Below are positions 7,544-13,700 of a stretch of 20,147 bases of DNA, piece after piece; within the stretch, counting starts at the first letter, position 1, and every line of letters begins with the position of its first letter. The stretch spans positions 1-20,147 of the forward strand of contig JAGKSZ010000034.1 of the NCBI GenBank assembly GCA_018991295.1, given 5' to 3'. The notes under the pieces were generated by a model. That model was not told the DNA's origin and made no database searches. It saw nothing but the letters and a program-made list of their open reading frames with translations. The stretch is from Porphyrobacter sp. (GTDB lineage Bacteria; Pseudomonadota; Alphaproteobacteria; Sphingomonadales; Sphingomonadaceae). The position numbers and the translations under genes were made by a program.

Positions 7544-8892
7544 GATGCCGCCGCGATAACGAACACCGCGCCTCCCGGTCCGCCCGCAAGCGGCTCCTCC
7601 AAGGTCAGCGCCAGACCGTGGCGCTCGGCAATGGCGCGGGCCAGCGCAAGACCAAGGCCGCTGCCGGACGTCTCCTCGCCGAGGGCGCGGCCGCGATAAA
7701 AGCGTTCGAAAATGCGTTCACGGTCGCACGGGTCGATGCCGGGGCCATCATCGGCCACCACCAGCACTGGGCCTGGCTCCAGCGTCACCGCCACGCGCCC
7801 GCCAGAGGGCACATATTTGATCGCATTATCGAGCATATTGGTCACCAGCCTGCGCAATTGCCGGGCGTCGCCCTTGATCTCCACCCCCGGCGCAATGGTC
7901 CAATCCAGCGTCAGTCCCGCCTCCTCTGCGCTGCCCGCGTAAAGCTCGCAAATGCCTGTCACCAGCGCGGACAGATCGACCGGGGCAAGGCCGCTGCGGT
8001 CCCCCCGGTGGGCCTTGCTGGCAGCGATATCGAGGAGCGATTCAAGCGTCTGCACGATCCGCCGGATTTCAGCCCGCGCCTCGGCCAGCCGCTCGGCCAC
8101 GGCAGGCGCAGGCTGGCTCGCCAGCGCCTTCACCAGCCGGTTATCAAGGTGCGACAATGGCGTGCGGATTTCATGCGCGATCTGTTCGGAGGTATCCTTG
8201 TAGGCAGCGACCAGATCATTGACCCGCACCAGCGCCGATGCACTATTGGCCGCAAGCTCATCAATCTCGTCACCATCGGTGCGGCCCGCAGCCGCCAGAC
8301 TGGCGGCGTCCTGCGGTTCGCGGAAGGCAAGGTTGATGCGCGCAATGCGGCGGGCAAGACCATGGGCGGCAAACCGGCCAAGCAGCGCCACCAGCGCGAC
8401 AAACACCGCGCCGCCTGCGGCAAAGGCCGTGGTGATGCTGGCGAGAACCGGGGCCTCCAGATCGGCGCTGCGGGCCACCACCAGCCGCAGATCGGGGCCA
8501 AGCTGCACCGCGCGGGCATGGGCTCTGGCGCCCTCCCCGATGGCGATCACGCCGCTTTCGGACACCGCCGGATCAAGCAGCGGCCATTTGCGCAGGTCCC
8601 CGGCGATACGCTCGCCGCGATCATTGGCGAGGAGGTAGTGCGGGGCATTGCCTTCGGCCGGGATCAGGGCGATGCGATCATTGATGCGCGCTTGCAGTTC
8701 GGCCTGTCCGCCGGTTGCGTAGATATCGACAAGCCCCGCCAGATCGACATCGACCTGCGCCCGCGCGGCTTCCTGGAGGGTCGCGCCAACGCTGACCTGC
8801 GTCAGCCACCACAGCCCCGCCAGCAGCACCAGCGAAAGCAGGATCGCTGCCCCGGCCAGCCGCGTGAAGATCGATCGTGGGGGACGGATCAT
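7540..8892 (-). CDS. Membrane sensor histidine kinase
   Basis: A 450-residue inner-membrane kinase, partner of the response regulator directly upstream. TM1 is at about 9-31 and TM2 at about 152-173, enclosing a periplasmic sensor domain of about 120 residues with no recognised fold. A HAMP-like linker (about 174-230) follows. The H-box EQIAHEIRTPLSHL carries the phospho-acceptor His240. The ATPase domain has the N-box TNMLDNAIKY (Asn356), G1 DDGPGI (381-386), F-box ERFYRG and G2 GSGLGLALA (410-418). All catalytic motifs are intact. The start overlaps the regulator stop by ATGA and its stop overlaps the lipoprotein start. The signal sensed is unknown. Confidence 0.95.
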   Translation of the reverse strand: MIRPPRSIFTRLAGAAILLSLVLLAGLWWLTQVSVGATLQEAARAQVDVDLAGLVDIYATGGQAELQARINDRIALIPAEGNAPHYLLANDRGERIAGDLRKWPLLDPAVSESGVIAIGEGARAHARAVQLGPDLRLVVARSADLEAPVLASITTAFAAGGAVFVALVALLGRFAAHGLARRIARINLAFREPQDAASLAAAGRTDGDEIDELAANSASALVRVNDLVAAYKDTSEQIAHEIRTPLSHLDNRLVKALASQPAPAVAERLAEARAEIRRIVQTLESLLDIAASKAHRGDRSGLAPVDLSALVTGICELYAGSAEEAGLTLDWTIAPGVEIKGDARQLRRLVTNMLDNAIKYVPSGGRVAVTLEPGPVLVVADDGPGIDPCDRERIFERFYRGRALGEETSGSGLGLALARAIAERHGLALTLEEPLAGGPGGAVFVIAAAS

Positions 8893-9569
8893 GGACGCCC
8901 GTCGAGCAGGCGGTAACCCGATCCGAGGATCGTTTCGAGCGCGGGGCGATCAAAGCCGTCCTCCAGCTTGCGCCGCAGCCGTCCGATATTGACATCGACC
9001 ACATTGGTCTGGGGATCGAAGTCCATTTTCCACACGTGATGCAGCAGCATTTCGCGTGTCACCACCTCGCCCGCGTTCTCCATGAAATAGCGGAACAGCT
9101 CGAATTCCTTGGGGCTCAGGGCAAGATGGCGATTTTCACGGAAGGCGGTGCGCGCCTTCACGTGGCATTCGAAGGCGCCATAAAGGATCACCGCGCTGTG
9201 TTCGCGCCCGCTCGCGCGGCGGTGCAAGGCCCGCAGGCGGGCGACCAGTTCTTCAGGCTCGAACGGTTTGGCAAGGTAATCATCCGCGCCGCCATCCAGC
9301 CCGTCGGCCCTGTCCGAACTGCGGCCCAATGCGGACAGGATCAGGATCGGGGTGCCAATGCCCCCTTCGCGCAACCGGCGGGTGATGGTCAGCCCGTCGA
9401 TATCGCCCAGCATCCGGTCGAGGATGATGACATCGAAAGGCTCCATCCCGGCGCGCAGCAAGGCAGCGCTCCCGCTTGCCTCCCACACCAGCACATCACC
9501 GCTCGCGGACAGAATATCCCCGACCATCGCAGCAACGCGCGGATCATCCTCGACATAGAGGATCCTCAT
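8889..9569 (-). CDS. OmpR/PhoB-family response regulator
   Basis: A DNA-binding regulator of 226 residues. The receiver domain (1-115) has acidic residues E7-D8-D9, phospho-acceptor Asp51, Ser79 and Lys101, all in canonical places. The C-terminal winged helix (about 130-224) includes LALSPKEFELFRYFMENAG and the recognition-helix region VVDVNIGRLRRKL. The frame extends upstream to 9653, but the ATG at 9569 gives MRILYVEDD, the normal receiver start. It is the first gene of the regulator-kinase-lipoprotein operon. The 122-base gap before it should hold its promoter; I saw no clear -10/-35 pair there. Its targets are unknown; nearby surface-protein genes are candidates by position only. Confidence 0.95.
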   Translation of the reverse strand: MRILYVEDDPRVAAMVGDILSASGDVLVWEASGSAALLRAGMEPFDVIILDRMLGDIDGLTITRRLREGGIGTPILILSALGRSSDRADGLDGGADDYLAKPFEPEELVARLRALHRRASGREHSAVILYGAFECHVKARTAFRENRHLALSPKEFELFRYFMENAGEVVTREMLLHHVWKMDFDPQTNVVDVNIGRLRRKLEDGFDRPALETILGSGYRLLDGRP

Positions 9570-9625
9570 GGGCGTGTGTTCCATCCTTCGCGGTTGCACG
9601 AAAAGTCCCGCCTCCCCGGCCCTAT

Positions 9626-9665
9626 TGCTGCCATCGCCCGGCGCTGTGCGCAAGCAATGGCAGCA
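9626..9665 (-). terminator. Nested hairpin after the CsgG-like gene, possible terminator
   Basis: TGCTGCCAT (9626-9634) pairs perfectly with ATGGCAGCA (9657-9665). The 22-base loop holds a second stem, GCGC-TGT-GCGC (9641-9651). It sits just downstream of the CsgG-like gene and upstream of the response regulator. There is no U-tract on either side, so it may be a weak terminator or a 3' end stabiliser rather than a strong intrinsic terminator. Confidence 0.35.
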
Positions 9666-9691
9666 TGACCGCAGGGCCAGCAGAGGCGGCG

Positions 9692-10597
9692 TCAGTTGAG
9701 GTTTTCGACCGAGACCCAGCCGGTGGTGCCAAAGCTGTCGCGGGCCTCGATGAACAGCCCCTCGCGCTTGCCGGTCGGCGTCAGCGTGGTGCCCACCCTG
9801 AGGCTGCGCACCACCTTGGCATTGGCGGCGGGCGCTTCGAGCATGTTGGTGGTTGCCGCAACAGTAGCAAGATCGGTTGCAGCCTGGGCGGCGGCGGGGC
9901 TTGCCTTGGGGGTGGCCGCAATCGCGGCTTTCTGGCCGACCAGATCATTGAAGGCGAGCACGAAGGCCTCGACCAGCATCTTGCCGTCCTTGCTGGCCCC
10001 ATAGCCCGAGGCCGCAGCCCCTGCATTCCAGCCGCCTGCACCGCCAAAGGTGAGAGTGCTTTTCTTGACCACGCCCTGCCCGGTGGCAACGGTAAGACCA
10101 TTGGCGGGGCTGAGCAGCTTGATCCCGGCGGCAAGCTGCTTTTTCTTGCCGCCCAGCCCGCCGAACATGCCAAGCACTGCGCCTGCCCCCGGCACGCTGC
10201 GCAGCATCGATGAGGCCGCCCCCGAACGCACCAGCCCTTCCACAGCTGCCGATTTGGCGAGTTCGATCGACTTGTCGACCTCCTCGCTGTCACCGGCGAC
10301 AACGTTCATGAGGAAGTCTGCAGGCATGCCGCTGGCAGGGTTATGAGGGGTAAAGCAGCCGCTTTCCGTGGCGAGCGCGTTGACCAGTGCACGCGGGCTG
10401 CCAAGGCCATAGGCCGACCAGCCCTGCGTATCGCCTTCCACCACCGCGATGGTGCCGAGGCTTTCGGTGCACTTGGCCAGCTCGACCGGAGCCTCGCCCT
10501 TGGCTGCTGCCGGCGCGCTGGCAGTGATCATCGCGGCCGAAGCCAGCAGGGCAACGCCAAGCCGGGTGGCTGGCTTGCGAGAAAATCCGTGTGTCAT
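9692..10597 (-). CDS. Exported CsgG-like protein with C-terminal SH3 domain
   Basis: About 301 residues. A signal peptide (about 1-32, ending APAAAKG) has no lipobox, unlike CsgG, which is a lipoprotein. The middle part (about 40-222) resembles the CsgG/HfaB outer-membrane secretion family: GTIAVVEGD, GSPRALVNALATESGCF, then ASGYGASKDGKMLVEAFVLAFNDLV. Two cysteines (C43, C81) could pair. An Ala-rich linker leads to a bacterial SH3-like domain (about 258-301: RSLRVGTTLTPTGKREGLF, TTGWVSVENL), often used for binding cell wall or peptides. Starts at 10612, 10603, 10600 and 10597 are possible; GGGAG lies seven bases before the ATG at 10597, which I chose. It is downstream of the FecR-domain gene, with 106 bases between. 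The CsgG assignment is by motif pattern and is moderate. Confidence 0.85.
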   Translation of the reverse strand: MTHGFSRKPATRLGVALLASAAMITASAPAAAKGEAPVELAKCTESLGTIAVVEGDTQGWSAYGLGSPRALVNALATESGCFTPHNPASGMPADFLMNVVAGDSEEVDKSIELAKSAAVEGLVRSGAASSMLRSVPGAGAVLGMFGGLGGKKKQLAAGIKLLSPANGLTVATGQGVVKKSTLTFGGAGGWNAGAAASGYGASKDGKMLVEAFVLAFNDLVGQKAAIAATPKASPAAAQAATDLATVAATTNMLEAPAANAKVVRSLRVGTTLTPTGKREGLFIEARDSFGTTGWVSVENLN

Positions 10598-10668
10598 CAT
10601 CATACTCCCCATTGCATTTGACGACCCGGTTTTGCGCCCCGGCTTGGGAGGCTACCACACACATGCAA

Positions 10669-10695
10669 TGTCATGCAGATGACAAATGCTGTTAG
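10669..10695 (-). promoter_or_regulatory. Palindromic site before the CsgG-like gene, shared with the Slam-like gene
   Basis: TGTCAT (10669-10674) and ATGACA (10679-10684) form a perfect 6-bp dyad with a 4-base spacer, followed on the + strand by AATGCTGTTAG. The same layout, GTCA-N6-TGAC then AAATGCYGTTAG, is found at 17273-17298 before the Slam-like gene. It lies 71 bases upstream of the chosen start. A regulator binding site is inferred. A -35-like TTGTCA is contained in it on the minus strand, but no good -10 lies at the right distance. Confidence 0.5.
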
Positions 10696-10703
10696 ACGGG
10701 CGA

Positions 10704-13700
10704 TCAGGGCTCCGGCACCGGGGCTGCGCCGAAGGTGATCATCCCGCCCATCAGGCGTTCGGCCTGCTGGATGGCGGCGCGGCGGTCGGCGGAATCCGCG
10801 CTCACCGCGGTTGCGGGGCCGGTGACCAGCGGATCAAGACCATCGGTGCTGCGCAGTGAGGCTATGCCGCTGCCACCTGTGCCGCTGCCGCTGCTACCGT
10901 TCCAGCGGCTCCAGTCGTAGCCCGGTGCTGGCGGCGTGACGGCAAGGGCCGAACCGCCCGCTCCCGTGGCGCTGGCTGCGATCTGGCCCGTTGCCGCCGC
11001 GCCGGTGCTGCCGGTCGTCGCCCGGAAGGCCGCCGTGCCGATAATCGTGTTGTTCGATGCGGTGCGGATGCCATAGGTCAGGCCCGCATGGGTGGCGCCA
11101 ATGCCGGCGATGAACCCGCCCACCGTCGTGCCGCGCGATACGGTTCCAACGCCGCGCTGGGTGGTCGCCAGCACTTCGTTGAAACGCCGCGCCCCGAAGC
11201 CATCGTCTCGCAGCTGCATCGAGGGCGCAGCCACGCCGCCCGCGCTGGCGAAATCGAAGATGGCGGCGTCCGGCCCATCGAGCGTCACGGTCGCCTCCAG
11301 CCCGGCGCGCAAGGTGGCGAAATCGACCGAGAAGCGCCCTTGGAAGATGCCGTCTCCGGCCCGCGCATTGGTCTGATGCGCGGTGCTGCCGCCGATGAGC
11401 TCGTAATTGACGAGACCGGAAGTGGGCAGGTTCACCGCCGGTGCACCCCAGATGGTATGCCAGTATTGCTGAGCGAAGGGCTGCGCCTGGAACACCTGTC
11501 CGGTGCCGCCGCTGTAGACTGTGTTGACAGAATTGATCCTCTGCCAGCCGATCACGCCCTGATCGCCCGATACCTCGACGACCGATTGCGCGGTGGGCGT
11601 GTATTCGACCCGGACCGACCCGCGCCGGGCCTGACGCAGCACCCCATCGGTTACGGTCATCGTCGCCGCTGACCCGGCTTCGCCGACACTGCCGGAACCA
11701 GCGAAGGCGAACAGGCTGTTCGGCCCGCCAGTCGGTACGACGCGATCGACCGCTGCCGCGCCGCCGCCGCCGCCGCCGCCCGTCGCAGGGGGCGTGCCGA
11801 TCCGTTCGACCGGGGTGCCCGCCGCGCCGGGAGCGGCGAAAACCCCCAGCCCGCGTGCCAGAAACGATCCGTCAAGCACCCGGTAGACAACCCCTGTATG
11901 GCTTGCGCCTGCACCAAAGAATGTCCCGAGCACGTCGGAGGTGCATCCGGCAGTGCAGCTTGCAGCGTTAAGCCCGGTGACCGCCGGGCTGCCGAAGAAA
12001 CTTCTCCCATCGGCACCGATCTGCATCCCGCCATTGCCGGGATTGGCCGCGCCGCCCGCTGTCGCGATGCGCCAGGCGCGGTCGGAAATCGCCACGTTGA
12101 AATCAATGCCGACCCGGCGCGTGGCAAAATCCACCGCCAGTGCGCCGCTGAAGCTGCCCGGATCAACCGTGCCGGTGTTGGTGGTGGGCCGGGTGCCGCC
12201 GATCAGGTTGTAAGTGACCGTGCCTGCGGTCGGCAGGTTGGTGGCGGGGATTCCCAGCACGGTATGGATACCGGTGCGCGCGACATCGCCCTGCGCATTG
12301 GGCGGATCGAGGAACCGCGCCCATGCCACCGCCCCTGCGATACTGCCCGCCTCAGTGCTCGCATCGGCCAGCGCGCCGAGACCTGAGCCAGCCCCGAGAT
12401 TGTTGGTGTAGCCTGAAATCCGGCCGTTGGCATCGAACATCGCAGTGGCGTTGCTCCAGCTGGCAATGCTGGTTGCAGGCTGGCCGGGCCGCGACGAGAC
12501 AACGGTAAGGCCCGTCACCGTCCCGGAAAAGGCCGGAGGTGGCGGGGGCGGCGGCGGGGGCGGCGCGGTGCCAAGCCCGGCCAGCGCAGTGCCGCTGGTG
12601 CCGAACACCGCCGAGCCGGAAATGAAGCGGATCGCATTCACATCCGAGGCATCGTTGAGGAACCACACGAGCCCTGCGTAAGCGCCCTGATCCCCGAACA
12701 ACCCGCCCTCGACACTGCTGGCGCAGGCATTGGCCCGCGTGCAGGCGGTGCCTGCGGTTGCCCGCGCCGCAAAGAAGCCCCGGAAGCGCCCGTTGCCATC
12801 GACGCTCATCCCGCCGTTGAGCGGATCGGCCGCGCCCCCTGCGGTGCCGGTGGCGAAGGTCGTCCCGTTCGAACTGACCTCGAAATCGAGGCCGACACGT
12901 GGGGCCGCTCCGCCAAAGGCGACAGCAAGGTTGCCGGTGAAGTAGCCCTCGGTCCCCGGTGCCAGACCGCGCTCGGTGGGGGCTGCACCGCCGACCAGAC
13001 GATAGCTGACAAGCCCGGTCTGCGGCAGCACCCGTGCGGGCACGCCAGCGACCATGTTGATCACGAAGTTGCTGCCCTGCGTGCCGTTGCGATCGAGATA
13101 GCTGGTGAAGGCGACCGCATCGCCAAAGCGTCCGGCTGCGGTGACTTCCCAGCCGCGCTGGTCATAGGCCCCGCCGGGCTGCCCTGCGACAGCAAAGGTC
13201 GTGCCGTTCACCTGCGCATTGGTAATGCGGCCATCTTCGCTGACCGAGATGGTTGCCTGTGTGAGCGTGTCGCTGCCCCCGCCGAACGATGCGAGGAACA
13301 CCGCGCCCGAAAACTGCGTCGCGAGTGCAGGCGGATTGCCGCCGCCCGTCCCCCCGCTGCCCGGAAGCCCGGCGAACAGATCGGGGTTGCCGCCGCCCGC
13401 CAGATAGACCGCATAGTCGCGCCAGAACGCCGCCAGATCGCCAAGGAACCGCCCGGTCGCCCCGGCCGCTTCCAGCGCGGCGAGATAGTCGCGGATCTGA
13501 TCGGGGGTGAGCAGGGTATATCCCGAAGGCACTCCGCCAGCGAGCAGGAAATCGAAAAAAGCCCTGAGATCGTTGGCATATCCGGCAAATATAACGGCCG
13601 GAAGCCGCGCAAAGGCATCGAAACTCCCGCCGCCTGCCACGAAGGCTGCATATTCGGCAAAGAACGCCGCGCGCCCGCCAAGGAACCGCTCGAGCGCGCC

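Noticed and set aside
7618..8916. 432-residue plus-strand frame over the histidine kinase
   Set aside because: The kinase on the other strand has all catalytic motifs; this frame shows none.
10704..10730. PEP-CTERM sorting signal at the end of the FecR-domain protein (ends PVPEP)
   Set aside because: A sorting signal needs a transmembrane segment and basic tail after PEP; the protein stops right there.
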